The position numbers and the translations under genes are program-made. A stretch of DNA of 64,000 nucleotides, taken from Oxytricha trifallax. Its lineage: Eukaryota > Ciliophora > Spirotrichea > Sporadotrichida > Oxytrichidae. The notes beneath the pieces were generated by a model. It saw nothing but the letters and a program-made list of their open reading frames with translations, made no database searches and was not told the origin of the DNA. Shown one piece after another: positions 11,760 through 23,739 of the stretch. The DNA lies in contig ARYC01000434.1 in the NCBI GenBank assembly GCA_000711775.1, positions 1 to 64,000 on the forward strand, written 5' to 3'. Each line of letters begins with the position of its first letter. The first letter of the stretch is position 1.

Positions 11760-12560
11760 ATGGATGACTATAGTCTTGGGAAGAGATTCATGAAAATCGA
11801 AGAGCTAGTTTAGAGGTTTAGATCTAAAGACGACATTTATCGGTACATGATTTAGCATCGTAATATAACTTTATCTGTTTTTATATATTTATGTAGTCAA
11901 CTTGTTCCTCCCTAATTACTAATCGACCCGGATTGCGTTCTTAAGATCGATACTCAATGGGTCGAAAAAGGCATTGAAACAAAACTAGATTCACAACATA
12001 CAAGTCCCTTTTTTTCAAGAGCTCTCCGTTAAAAACTTATATAACGATGCTATATAAGATGACCTAGTCTCCTAATACATGACATTCTTAGATTAGAATT
12101 CAGGTAAAATTCCTGACAGACATTTTTTTTTCTCAATCCTGGGTACTGTCAAGCCTGAGTATCTGAGAGCAGTCGTAGATCACGCCCATAAGGTACGCTA
12201 TAACGAAGGTGCTCAAAAGTCAGAGCAAAACGAAATAGAGGTTACTCAAGAGTGGTTTGATGATCTCCTCAAGCACCCCTTTGTTTCGAGTAAGGCTTAT
12301 TGAACTTAATTCTTTTAGAGAAACCTGACAAAGCAATATATTTGATGGAGCAGAAAACAAGACTAAACAGATAAAAATCATAAAACAAATCCTTTGAGAT
12401 TGCATCAAGACTAATTGTAGTCAGAATACCACCTTTGCAGGTTTAGGAAGAAAATAAGACTAAAACTAAGAGAAAGAGATTAGCAGTTGGGACTATGCAA
12501 ATAATCAATATTTAACAAAGGATCACTAGCAAGTAGAATCAAGATATGATGATTTAATGA
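11760..12560 (+). CDS. Diverged TBE 22-kDa-type protein with intron
   Basis: Starts ATG 11760. The first part (EELVQRFRSKDDIYRYMIQH) aligns with ELIQRFRSKKDLHRYLEQQ of TBE copy B, and LKHPFVS aligns with LKKHPYIS. One frameshift lies in a T-run near 12007-12015. A 29-nt GT-AG intron occupies 12290-12318. Splicing joins ...PFVS to KKPDKAIYLMEQ, which matches KKSGTGIFLMKEQ of the spliced copies. Exon 2 ends at TGA 12558-12560. An intron at the same codon and phase in a diverged relative is strong evidence that this is the real gene structure. Confidence 0.75.
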
Positions 12561-12575
12561 TTAGGTTTAATATAA

Positions 12576-13500
12576 TCATAAAGCTTTAAGAATTTCTTAT
12601 ATTCCTTAATTCACTTAATTAATTATTGTCACTTTGTCTACTTCCCCGATTGAACTTCTTATACATTGCTTTGCTCTTGGTTTTTAATTCCCATTTAATC
12701 TCCTTAGCATTTCTTTCTTGTATATTTGCTTAACTGTGTAAAAGTAGCTATCAATTCCGTTATATTAGGGTGAGTAAGGCACACTAAAGATGGGAATAAT
12801 CATCAAATCTCTCATGCAATCCCGAGTGATCTTGCTTCGATTTACTAAGAGATTATCCATAAATACAGCTAGTCTTTTATCAGGGAATTTTTATCTGAGC
12901 TCTGTCAAATACTAGAAGAATTCAGGATTTCTAACTGACCTCTTGAATATTCTTTAATGCACCAAGCCCAGTTCTTTCGAGATTCCTGCGAGTAAAGCAT
13001 AAGGAGTGATCTCAGTTCTTCGATCCTTGAGATACGGATGAGAATAAGTCTTGGACCATGATCGACTTAGCTGAGTCGATGGAGTGAAAATGGCCTCATC
13101 AACAAAGATAATCATGGCACTTTGTTCAAGTTCATTGATGAAGGTCATTTTCATCATTATTTATAGGGCAGTTAACTTCTCAATCGGAATCTGCTCACTA
13201 CGCTTGACTAGGTTGATAGTATTGATCTTTATCCCCTAACTTTTTTATAGTCTTTATAAAGTTGAGGGCTAATTCTCGATTCTGGGTACTATCTGTGAAA
13301 CATAACTACTTGTTCCCTCAATGAAAGCCCAATCCAATGCTGAAGAGTGTCTTATCTGATGAGATACTCAAATTAGTCTAGTCTAAGACTACAAAATCTT
13401 TGAGAGGTTAGTCATTTTTTATTAGTCGTGAATGAACTACTGCATGATTATAGTCTTTGCAGAGTCGTTAGGGGGCTAGTCCTGAAACTTTACCTAGAAG
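12576..13500 (-). pseudogene. Diverged TBE transposase
   Basis: Homologous to the TBE transposase: MFHRQYPESRIS matches MFHRQFPELKIS. Catalytic motifs are FVDEAIFT (about 13095), FMDNLLVNRS (about 12860) and PYSPQYNGID (about 12770); the last acidic residue reads Asp where Glu is expected. It ends at TGA 12576-12578. Frameshifts lie near 13230 and upstream of 13400, and the start is uncertain. Convergent with the 22-kDa-type gene as in complete TBEs. The changed third catalytic residue and the frameshifts argue against activity. Confidence 0.7.
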
Positions 13501-13560
13501 ACTTTGAATCTAAGATTTTTTAAAAGAGAATTAAGAACTTTCCAAAAGAAATGTTAACTT

Positions 13561-15080
13561 TTTTATGAAGTTTTACACAGTTAAGAAATAAATTTTCATG
13601 AGATGGTCTTAAGATCTTTATTAAGGTAATGTATAATATATGAACTAACTTGAGGCTTTTATCCTTTTTAATAAAGTACAATATTATATATATATATATA
13701 TACGAATATAATTTATTGATACGATTTAATAATAATAATCTTGAATAGCTGTTTATTGATTTGAAATTAATCTGTCTCCTAAATTCTTATAATTTGTAAA
13801 TCATGGGGATTATAATTTATGTGGTTTATTGATGAGTGCTTGTTTATCAATTTATAAGGAAATTAACACAAGATAATTTCAATACAAATAAATATAAATT
13901 ATAAATTATTAAGCAAAATTTTCGAAAAATGGGATTAGTTTATATTACTACTTTGATTATGATTATTATTCATATTTCTAATCAGAAAAATATTTGCTTT
14001 AAAATTTAAATTCTAAAGCAAATAGAATTTTAAGATTTTTTAAATAATTTTTATGAATGTGGTAAAATTACGGCTAATATAAATAATTAATTTACTTAAT
14101 TTAATAAAAATAAAAACTTCTATTCTATCTCACCGATTAATTGTTTTTTATTTGTAAATGATTATAAAATTAATGTTGAAATTATCATTCAACAACAATT
14201 TTAATTTTGCATATATATACTTTATTTATTTGTTAATTTTCCCAAGTTAAAATTTTTACTACAATTTTAGTTTTAGATTATTGAGTTGAACTGCTTGTAG
14301 TTGTCTTAAAATGCATGTCATGTATGCTAGAATCAAATTTATTCATAACTCCAGCATTCGTATTCTAACTCAACTATTTTCATTATTTCTTGATCTGTGC
14401 TTCTCGACTTAATGTGATCTTTGGCTTAGTGGCATGACATGAGAATTTCGTTTTTTAAGGTATTAAATAGTATTATTTGCATTTATCAATGCATTTTGTA
14501 ATTAACTGCCGAATGATTAATTTAGCTTGACTTTTAAGTCAACTCTTCTCGATGGGCAATTTAATTCTATTGTTAAGAATTAGTATTAAATCTGACAATT
14601 TATTAATTCTCAGCATTTCTTATGGATTATTGAATAATCGCAGAGCCTATAATTGCACTGATTTAATTTTATTTCACGATTCTTATTTTCGTATTATTCT
14701 GAAGATTTTCTATGAAATCATAGACTAGATTGTTGTTTAAAACATTTGTTTAAATTATTTTTACTTATTCCATGATTATAGCCCATGCTAGATTTATTCT
14801 ACTGCCTTGTTTCAAACTGTAATATGTTTTTGTTCATAGTTGATTTTCTGTTTTTTAGAGATTGTCTTTTAGAGTGAATAATTCATCAATGCTTGTGTTT
14901 TTATCTATTATTCTTTTGTCAATTGTGTGTCTTTCTTGACTCTTTTTTCGTTAAATTCTCTTCTCTTTTATCATAAACTAAAGGAAAATATTTAAACAGA
15001 TTTCAATATTGTATGCTTACTTTAAGACTTGCAGCGTCTTTGATAATTAATTTTCGAAATGCTACTATCCTCAATAAGCT
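13561..15080. other. AT-rich, no gene seen
   Basis: Contains a short (TA)n run at about 13685-13703. No reading frame of interest on either strand. Confidence 0.5.
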
Positions 15081-15088
15081 CTAGATTT
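15081..15088 (+). repeat. Target site duplication, left (CTAGATTT)
   Basis: Direct repeat of 17300-17307, immediately outside the terminal inverted repeat of the 15089-17299 element. Confidence 0.85.
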
Positions 15089-17299
15089 GGATGCCCCCCA
15101 CATACCTGGAATTTTTTTAAATTCCAGATCTGGAAAAAAAATTCCAGTTTTAAATCTGGAACCAAAAAAAAAGTTATTTATTCCAGATTTAGATCTGGAA
15201 TTCCAGATATAAATCTGGAATTTTTTTTCCAGATCTGGAACCTCATTCAAATAATTTTTTTATTTTTTCAATTAATATTTATTTAAAAAAATATTTTTTT
15301 TTCCAATTAATAATTATCAATAAAATTTATAAATTTTTATATTTCCAATTATTATTTATTTTAAGAAAAAAACTCTTAAATATATCTTCTATATATAATT
15401 AATTAAATCTATTATTCTTGAAGAAATAGTATATTTGCCATTTATGAATCTTCAAAATTTTGTATATTTTAATAAATACTATAATAAAAATAAAAATTTT
15501 TTTTCTAAACCATTCCTACCCTTTATTTTATAATATTTTTTTATATAATAATTATCAGTAGTGTTTTTTTTAAATCTTTTATAAATTAACTTTGACATAG
15601 TAATAGAATTGTATAAAACCCAATTTATTAAAGACTGTTCAAATTTTAATGGTATATAATATAGAAATCACATTTATAATTTATTAATTATATATTTTAG
15701 CGATATAATCCAAAAAATTAACTCTTTTGATGTAATCAGTAATAGTTTGTATATAATTTTTACCTCCTATTAATAACTTTGTAATGTATTGTAATTATTT
15801 TAAAAATAATCCTTATATTTGAAAATTAAATTATAGTTATTTGACTTTTTCATTGACGATTTTAATTAAGAAGAATTTCATATTTTTAAATCTGGATTTT
15901 AGAGAATATTTCAATAATAATGGCAATGCAATAGTTTAAATTCATAGACATATAAAGGATGATTGAAATTATTAGTTACCATTTATTAAGTAAAATTATG
16001 TTATATAAATGTTATTTTTGTTACTTTATCATATGGGTACATATACTTGCATTAGTCTTGGATCAGTGCGTTCAAGTTCAGATAAAATTATTATAATATA
16101 TGATTAATTATATTGTTTAAACTCTTTGACTATAACTAATATTAAGTAAAATAAATCTTTAATTAATCATTATAATAAAGATCTTACTCTTTTAATTTTT
16201 ATAAGTATATTTTTTTAAAATATAGCTTCTTATCTAAAGATAGTTCTAGTATGGTTGATAATCTATACATTCATTAATTTTTATAATTTTTAGTTTGACT
16301 CCATGTTGATTTTTAAACTAATTTAATATATAGTTAATATTTTAATTTAATTTACATGTGTAATCAAATTTCCAAAATTAGTTTACACATAAAAGTCATT
16401 ATTTATGATTAGAGGGTCTATGTTTAATTTTGACAATTCTATTCAGAATTATAAGTTTACCAAAGTGCAATGTTAAGCACACTAATCATTAAATATATTA
16501 ATTTATCATCTACTAATTTTAATTTAGAATATTTTTCTTATAGTACGAAGATTTCCTTATAAAAATTATTAATTATATCAAGATATAAGTATATTCTATC
16601 TATGTTTGAATCCTTAATTATAATATATATAAAGATAGTTTAACTAAAATTTGAAATTTGGTTACATATAGAATTTCAATTAAAAATGCTAAATATATAT
16701 TAATAAAACACTCAAACTTGCAGTAAAGTCTATAGACTTTTTAACCATCACTAAATGCATTTGAATGTCAAAAGTAACTTTTTTATTAAAATGGATTTAT
16801 TAATAATGATATATTTTTTATATCAATATTTGCATTATATTTTCAATTAATTTTCATTTATTAAAAAGACTTATAATCTTTTAAATCATAATTTTATATA
16901 TAAAATTAATTTTTTAAATAATAAAATATACAAATTGAAAGTAATATTAAGATAAAAAATACTTACTAAGTTTGAAAAAATTTTTTCAAAAAATATTATA
17001 ATTTAAAATAATCTAATTAAAAAATATAAAAAATAAAAAAATGTCAAAATTTATATATGATTTTTATTAAAAAAATTTAAAAGCAAATTTCATAGTTGTG
17101 TCTGATATATACTAGTTTTAAATATGAAGTTCCAGATTTAAATCCGGAATTCCAGTTTTAAATCTGGAACATTTTTCTCAGATCTGGAATTCCAGTTTTA
17201 AAAAAAAGTTCCAGATTTAAAACTGGAATTCCAGTTTTAAACTGGAATTCAAATTTAAAACTGGAATTAAAAAAAATTCCAGGTATGTGGGGGGCATCC
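15089..17299. mobile_element. 2.2-kb non-coding DNA transposon with 8-bp target duplication
   Basis: The 8-bp direct repeat CTAGATTT flanks it (15081-15088 and 17300-17307). Terminal inverted repeats of 39 bp with one mismatch start GGATGCCCCCCACATACC (15089-15127 and 17261-17299). Inside each end lies an array of palindromes of the type TTCCAGATCTGGAA or TTCCAGATTTAAATCTGGAA (15125-15240 and 17130-17275). The interior is extremely AT-rich and encodes nothing, so it is a non-autonomous element. An 8-bp duplication is typical of hAT, P or Merlin superfamilies; GG-initial ends do not settle which. Confidence 0.9.
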
Positions 17300-17307
17300 C
17301 TAGATTT

Positions 17308-18336
17308 TTATTCCTCAATAAATTTTAACTATTAAGGAAGTTGTAATCAAATTATTGCAATGAACTATTATGGATTTGATTATTAGCATTATTGTTTTTT
17401 ATGAATGATTTAGTTACTATAATTAATCGATAACCCCGATATGTTGCTATTTATTATGTTCGAATAAGTGTGCATTCCATTATTCAAGCCGTTATTATTT
17501 GCTTAGTCAAGCCATTGATTTTTCTGCATGCTTTCCTTGGATCCCTGCTATGTCTGCTTTAAGAAGAGTATTTCCTCTATCCAAGTTAACCGGAATTTTA
17601 AGTGCTATTATAAGTTGCAGTAGTAACATTAATTTAAGTTCCCAAATTTAATGAGTCTACTAAAGTCTTGGGAACAATGAATTTATATTTCACACTTAGC
17701 GAACCGCTTAAATGCGATATCAATTCAATATGATTTTTCCCTCTTAAATTTCGATTTTACATGTAAGAATACATGATTTCTGGATTTATTCTCTCGGGAT
17801 ACCTTAATCAATAAAAGATTGATTTGATTAGAAGCTGATTGGATCCTTATTCTTATTTGTAATTAGTTTATCTCTGGATTAAATACCTGATGTTTTACTA
17901 TAAAATGGTTGAGTTGAATTAAGTACTAACTAAATTGGCTCCTAATTTTATTTTAATTGTTACAATAAATCTTTTTTAGATTTTTCAATTTGATCTTGAA
18001 GGAAATTTCTGAATCCTTAAACTTTTGTACTTAGATTTGATAGTCTCTCACCAGCTCTTCATTTAATAAATAGTTATAATAACATAAATCATTAAAAAAT
18101 TTAATTGCACTTAGCTAAGATTTCTGCTTCTTAATCTTTATATTATAATCTTTTATTTTACTCTGATGTATGCTTTTATTTCTCTAAATCTTTTTCATAC
18201 TTTCTGGCTTAAGTTTCTAATTCTTCAATTTAATTTTCAACACTTTCAATGTTAAGTTTAAGCTATTGTTCAATCTATAATACCAACATTATTTCAATCG
18301 AAAATTGCTTGCCCTTATATATTTCCTGATATAACC
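17308..18336. other. Intergenic, no gene seen
   Basis: AT-rich, somewhat T-rich; no supported coding sequence on either strand. Confidence 0.4.
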
Positions 18337-18965
18337 TCATACGAGAATTATTTAAGATAAAAATCGTGGGTTATAAAACGCTGTTTGATCAAGAAAGATA
18401 AAGAAATAGTATTAAATTAATCTTTTTGAATAAATAATTTAAATTCTTTAGGGATTCGAACTTTGATATTTATATATTCAGCAAGTATGTTTTACCAACT
18501 AAACATGCATCTCAAATTATAGTTCTTTCATCTAGTTACTCTTTTATATATCCTAATTCAATAGTTAATTTTTGAAATTACAACAGTCTTGCTTATTGAT
18601 GATTTACTTTTGGTTGTTAGAGGAAATCGTATGAAAATAAGCGAATTTAAACTATGAGAAAAGATCAAGACTACAAAAGAAATTCTCAAGGAATCAAAGG
18701 AAAACCAAAAATACAGAAAGACTATGAGTTTAATTAAATAATTGAAATCATAAATTATTCAACAATGTTTGAGATCTTAAATGGTATTTGAGATTTAAAA
18801 AGTGAGAGAGAGAAGTCTTTAATAAAATATTAATTTCTGAATTCTAGTTATTAAATATTCATATGAATTAAATGATTATGATTAATATATTAGCTTAGTA
18901 TTATAATTCTCTTTCTTGATCAAACCCACGATTTTTATCTTAAATAATTCTCATGGGGTTTTATC
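18337..18965. mobile_element. Foldback (MITE-like) element, about 0.63 kb
   Basis: The sequence at 18340-18410 recurs inverted at about 18900-18962; shared blocks include GAGAATTATTTAAGATAAAA and TTTGATCAAGAAAGA. The left arm has about 12 extra bases after GTGGGTT. Ends read CTGATA/TATCAG. No clear target duplication was found. Confidence 0.55.
18447..18516 (-). other. tRNA-like sequence (pol III A/B-box-like), degenerate
   Basis: On the minus strand a D-arm-like hairpin (ATGTTT-AGTTGGTA-AAACAT) is followed at the right distance by AGTTCGAATCC, a good B box. The anticodon and acceptor stems do not pair properly, so this is at most a tRNA pseudogene or the head of a tRNA-derived repeat. It sits inside the 18337-18965 foldback. 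Confidence 0.3.
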
Positions 18966-20494
18966 AGCCTCTAACTCTGAATAAACTTCTCATATATCTC
19001 TGGAGGTCCTTCTAAATTTGAGAGGGCAGACCTTACAGAAGACGAGCTAATCAGCATATGATTCTCGTCATCAATCATTGACGATCTAATTGACTCTAAT
19101 GGATAGTTTTTATTTTTATTTTTTCTACATGATTTTACAATGTCTTCCTGCCTTATCCAGTCTTAGTCTTGGCTAAATTAGTTTATAATTGGCTTAGTAA
19201 ATGTCTTCTATCAAACGTTGCCTCTTTAATTGAATCAAAATTGATGCATCCATTCTTCTAGCTTTCACCTCTTAGAGTTAAATCCTGAGGATAAATTGTC
19301 TTATTTAAGAGACGCTTTCAATCTCCTCGAATTTGAGATTCAAGATATTATCAACTGAGGATTTGATGTATTCAATCACTATATAGGAGTTGAGAGATTT
19401 AATGATTTCTCTTTCCTTTCTCTTTGATTGTCTCGTTTTAGTAAAATTGGTGAATTTATTTACTTTAAATTTACTTCTTCATGATTTTTCTGTTTGATAA
19501 ATCAGCAACTACATCCTTTAATTTGATGTGTTTTCTGTTGTTTAAATTACTTTTTTAACCCATTTAATTACTATCTTCGTCTTCACAATCCTATTACTAA
19601 AGTTTTTTCATTCTTTTGAAGTTTATCTGATGATTTTATTTTTACTGATCACTCTCCGAAAATTCATCTGAGTCTTTATTTTAATCGATTAAAAATCTTG
19701 TTAATTTTTCTTAAAATTAGTTAAATATAGGTAAATCCGATGGTAATTTATGCCAAGTTTTATTATGATTAAATTGACTTATTTTATGTGTTCTTGGCTG
19801 ATTTATACTTACAAGGTTGAAAATTTTATTTTTCATAGTTCTTGAATTTTTTAGGATAATTATTGGGATAAAATAGAAGCTCATTGAACTAGTTCAATAT
19901 CGTCATAGTTGAAAACCTCAAATTTATTACTATCTATAGCATTTTTATTATTTTTATCACTTATTATTATAGTAAAAATATGATTAAATAATTACTAACA
20001 ATAATCATAAAATTGAAATATTAAGGCAATAATACTCTTAAAGTTATAATGATTAATTCTAAACTACTTTGATAATAAGAATTTGTTTTTGATTTCTTAC
20101 TTAGTTATAATAATTAAAAAAAAGTGTTAATTTAAATTACAAAAAAATATAAATTTATATTTCCCAACACACACACACAAATAAACTTAATAAATATTGG
20201 CATTTTTGTGTTCCACAAGTGTCTTCTTATTTTTTTATATGAAATTAAGTAGCTTAATATGTTGCTTAAATAGTTCCAATATCTTTAGTTTAAAGATTAA
20301 GAATTTAGCAATAAAATATTATTTTTATTAAAATTCTTCATTTATAGATAACTGATTATTGAATAAGTGATATGTTATCAATTGATAAAAATGTCACAAT
20401 CTTTCATTATTGTGAAAGTATAAATCATATGAGGATTAAATATAATTATTAATAGATAATTCTCTATCTAAAATTAGATAATATGATAATTGAT
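18966..20494. other. Intergenic, no gene seen
   Basis: AT-rich, with a short (CA)n tract at about 20167-20179. No recognised feature. Confidence 0.4.
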
Positions 20495-20795
20495 TGATAG
20501 AGAATTTAAAATTATCTGAACTTTGGCTATAGGTAGAACCTCTCTATCGCATTCCTGATATGAGATTAATCGACTTTAATGAGGGATGATTTGTTAAGAA
20601 GAATTTGATGCCAAAACTATAATAGATTTTCTTGATTTAAGAATGCTATAAAATTGTACCCCCATTTGTAAAGCCCAACTAATTTTAATTCTTTATCGAA
20701 CAAATTTTATATTATCCAGGTTAGGAAAAGTTATCTACCAATAATTATAATTTCAATTTTAAGTTAAATTTCCCAAATAAATTGTACTCTAGCAA
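20495..20795. mobile_element. Degenerate copy of the TTGTAG foldback family
   Basis: GATAGAGAATT, AAATTA-CTG-ACTTT, TATCGCAT and the inverted partners near 20640-20720 (ATAAAATTGTACC, CTAATTTTAATTCT) match the element at 39665-40081. The right end reads ...AGCAA followed by TA (20796-20797). The far left end could not be located, so the element probably begins further left. Confidence 0.55.
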
Positions 20796-20797
20796 TA

Positions 20798-22670
20798 TTG
20801 TGGAGCTTAATCTTTAAGGGAGAGCTTATTTCTCTTTTTGGCTATCAAATTTTAAACTTAATCCAATACATTTGATATTTGCATTAAATCTTGTGAGGTA
20901 AAAAATGTCTTATTTACTTGCCATTTTACCAGTACCCATACAATTTCTTGGTATATTAAGTTATTTATACACCATATCCTCATTATTTCTCAAGTATCCA
21001 CCATCCCTCGTGTTTTTCATTATTAGCAAAATTAAAAATTCTATAACCTTGAAACTTTCCATGATAAAATTAACCTTGATAGCAGGACCCTTTTGGAAAC
21101 ACCAATTTCCCATGATCGTGTGGCTGATCAAATGAATCTATAAGCCTTCTATATATAGATCCATCTTCAAATATAAAGTTAATATATTTTTTATGAGTGT
21201 GTTAGGGCGCAAGTTTTTACAGGTTGAATAATATTTATACCAGAAATTTCCATAAGCTGACTATTAATTTTGTGCAAAGCATTTAATAGGTCGTCAAGAG
21301 ACTCATAGATTAAGATTAGTAGATCCTTTTATTGGATCAATTTTTATCTCTGTGAGTTGAAGAGTCTGCTTTGACCTGTGTTATGTGGGAGTATGAACTT
21401 TATAAGTCATGTTTCGTGAACGTAGGAATTGGCCTTTTATTTATTTTATTCAATTTTTAAATGTGTTTAACTCTCACATTAATTATTCTGAACTAAGCTT
21501 GTATTTTTATGATGGATTTGATGTATAAATCTGACTCCAATAAGGCTTGTACGGTGTTCTAGATATATTATCTTACTATTGCTTAATTCTTTCTCGTTTT
21601 ATCATCGTATCTATTTGAATTCAAAAGTCCATTAAACTCCAAATTATTTACTTTTCTTTATTACTGATACTCCTAAGCTGAAACTTTCCTGCAAAATACA
21701 GATTATTCTTTATTAAGATTTTTTGAAAATTTAAAGTTTTCGTTGTTTTCATTTGTTAAATTGTAATCATATTTAATATCTCGTTATGATTGTTTTCTAC
21801 TCTTGGTACTCAAATTACTATAATAGAGCATAAAACATAAAAAATAGGCACTCTATGTATTTGCTTGATCAATAATGTTAAACAAGCCTTGTTTGTTATT
21901 TTTGATGTACTGTTATTTTTGTGACTAACAGTAAATTTTTTCTTTAATGTATAAGCTGCACTAAGTCAATCTCTCGATTAAATAGAACCTCGTTTCCCAC
22001 TAACTGGAGAAAAATATGTGTCTTAAACTTATTATTTATAATGAAAGTTCTTCTCTAGGACTAATTCTCTTGGGGTCGGCAAGCTTAGAATTTTTTAATC
22101 ATCAAATCAGTTTTATTTGTCTATTTTCATGCAGTCTCCATAGTTCATGCAACCTATGTAACCCATCTCAATTTATTAATCAAATTAAAATGGTCTAATG
22201 TTAATTATATTGATTTTGGAGAATTTAATCAAAATATATTACTATTTTAATTATTTCTTTTACTATCTCTTAAGAGATATTTTCACTAAAATTATATAAA
22301 TGTGGCTTTAGAAGCATTATTAAGAAATGATTAAATTTATTAATATAATAAAATTTTAAAATGTGTTATCTGGAAAATTTTTCTGTAAAAAAAGGTAGTC
22401 GAAGCATTGCTAACCTATAAATTCTTTGCCCTTATGATCTCTCTCTCTATATTTATACTTAATCATCAGAATTCGACTGCAATCAGCTCTCAAAAGTGGC
22501 AAATTACTAAAAAGTTTTGAAGTTGACTTTGAAATATATTAAAAATGCAGAAGAAACTAGTCTATTAGTTATTGATGAGGAGTAAGAAAATTAGAGTGGT
22601 CTTGAGTTTTAAATTGTCTAAATTGAGTTAAAATACTTAAGCTAAAATTGAATTATAGGTGTCTTAATAT
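20798..22670. other. Intergenic, no supported gene
   Basis: Short open frames occur (for example 20905-21135 and 22016-22198) but are hydrophobic, T-rich and without recognisable motifs. I treat them as chance. Confidence 0.4.
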
Positions 22671-22674
22671 CGGC

Positions 22675-23545
22675 ATGAGAAGAAACTTCTTTGAAACATC
22701 TTAAAATTTAATCAATGAGTATTTCATTCTTTATGGTAAAAGATCTGCAAGTAAGTTATGAGAAAATTAGACGAAATGATATTTAAAGCGTTCAGAATAT
22801 CGTTTATACGTGTTCCAAAATAAATTGCAATTTGATTTTAATACTTTCCTTAATTTTAGAAGCTATAAGCACAGTAAGGAATGCAGTTGAGCAAGTAAAG
22901 AACAAACAAAATGAAGTGCTTCTAGCTTTAGAAAAGACTTCTAAAGGAATCAGCGTTATAGCTCATGCTTTCCAGTGGGCTCAAAGTCTTGATTATATAA
23001 ACCTATCCATTAAATTTGCAAAAAGATCTGATGCTCCAAGTTGCTTAGACAATTTTGATAATAACATCAATATCTTTTCAAGAAACTTCAATCTCACTAT
23101 TTTCTGCAAGCATGTATGGACGAATAATTTATATATGGTCATTTTTTTAAGAAAAGAATACAATGAAGTTTGAGTTTGATGAGGTAGCGGTAGAAGAGAG
23201 TAGTATGAATTGGAATCAGTAGGAAGAGTAACTGTGACTCTCGTTAAGAAGGGTAGACCCAACAGGTGGAGAACACTCTTGTAATAAACTAAGAAGATGC
23301 TAAACATGCAAATTTAGTGGGACTTTCATTAAAAACACGAAGAAACTCTTTTTAATTACACACAAATCTCGACTGATAAGAGCATTGAACACTTAATTCA
23401 CATTGATAATTCTTCATCAAAGAAAGGCAAAAAGTCCAAGAAGGACAAAAAGAAGATGACAAAAAAAGGTAAGTTATTGATATGATTTATTTATTTTATT
23501 TTTTGATATTTTGATGCTGCAGTAGAGAAAACAGAGGAACTTTGA
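22675..23545 (+). pseudogene. CS-domain (p23/NudC-like) co-chaperone-type gene, with introns and a frameshift
   Basis: ATG 22675 begins a short exon ending at 22750. A first intron follows (22751-22859, GTAAGT to TTTTAG), then FQWAQSLDYINLSIKF, which looks like the first strands of a CS domain. A second small intron is possible at 23114-23156. The domain resumes as ELESVGRVTVTLVKKG...RWRTLL (about 23204-23280), the typical CS-domain end, then a Lys-rich tail and a clean 54-nt intron (23469-23522, GTAAGT to TGCAG). TGA follows at 23543-23545 after VEKTEEL. The frame just before ELESVGR is off by one base (about 23200). Beyond the TGA the same frame continues coding-like (RILDKLDI), so the true end is uncertain. 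CS domains bind Hsp90 or act as chaperones. Confidence 0.6.
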
Positions 23546-23739
23546 AGAATTTTGGACAAATTAGATATTGATTAAACATTAAATTTAACTTAGTTCACTC
23601 AAATATACTTTCAAAAATAAGCTGAGAATGCTTCATTATTCAAATGAAATTTTTTAAAAGTTAAATTATAATAACTTATACAAACTCAAAAATAATTCCT
23701 TAAGTGATACTCTTAAAAAACTTAAAGAGTAAGAGTAAG

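Larger units (their letters stand above)
11700..13560. mobile_element. Diverged TBE-family element (outer ends not found)
   Basis: It has the same convergent pair as the two TBEs: a 22-kDa-type gene on plus (11760-12560) and a transposase on minus (12576-13500), 15 bp apart. Protein similarity to the TBE copies is clear but low, and the DNA is not alignable by eye, so this is a separate TBE subfamily. No C4A4 terminal repeat was seen on either side. It is probably a degraded element into which, or next to which, copy A inserted. Confidence 0.7.

Noticed and set aside
15059..15286. Open frame of 75 codons on plus
   Set aside because: It lies across the terminal repeat and palindrome array of the 15089-17299 element; the translation is simply the repeat read as protein.
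22675..22860. Translation start at ATG 22832
   Set aside because: That ATG lies inside the intron 22751-22859; the upstream exon from ATG 22675 splices in frame.
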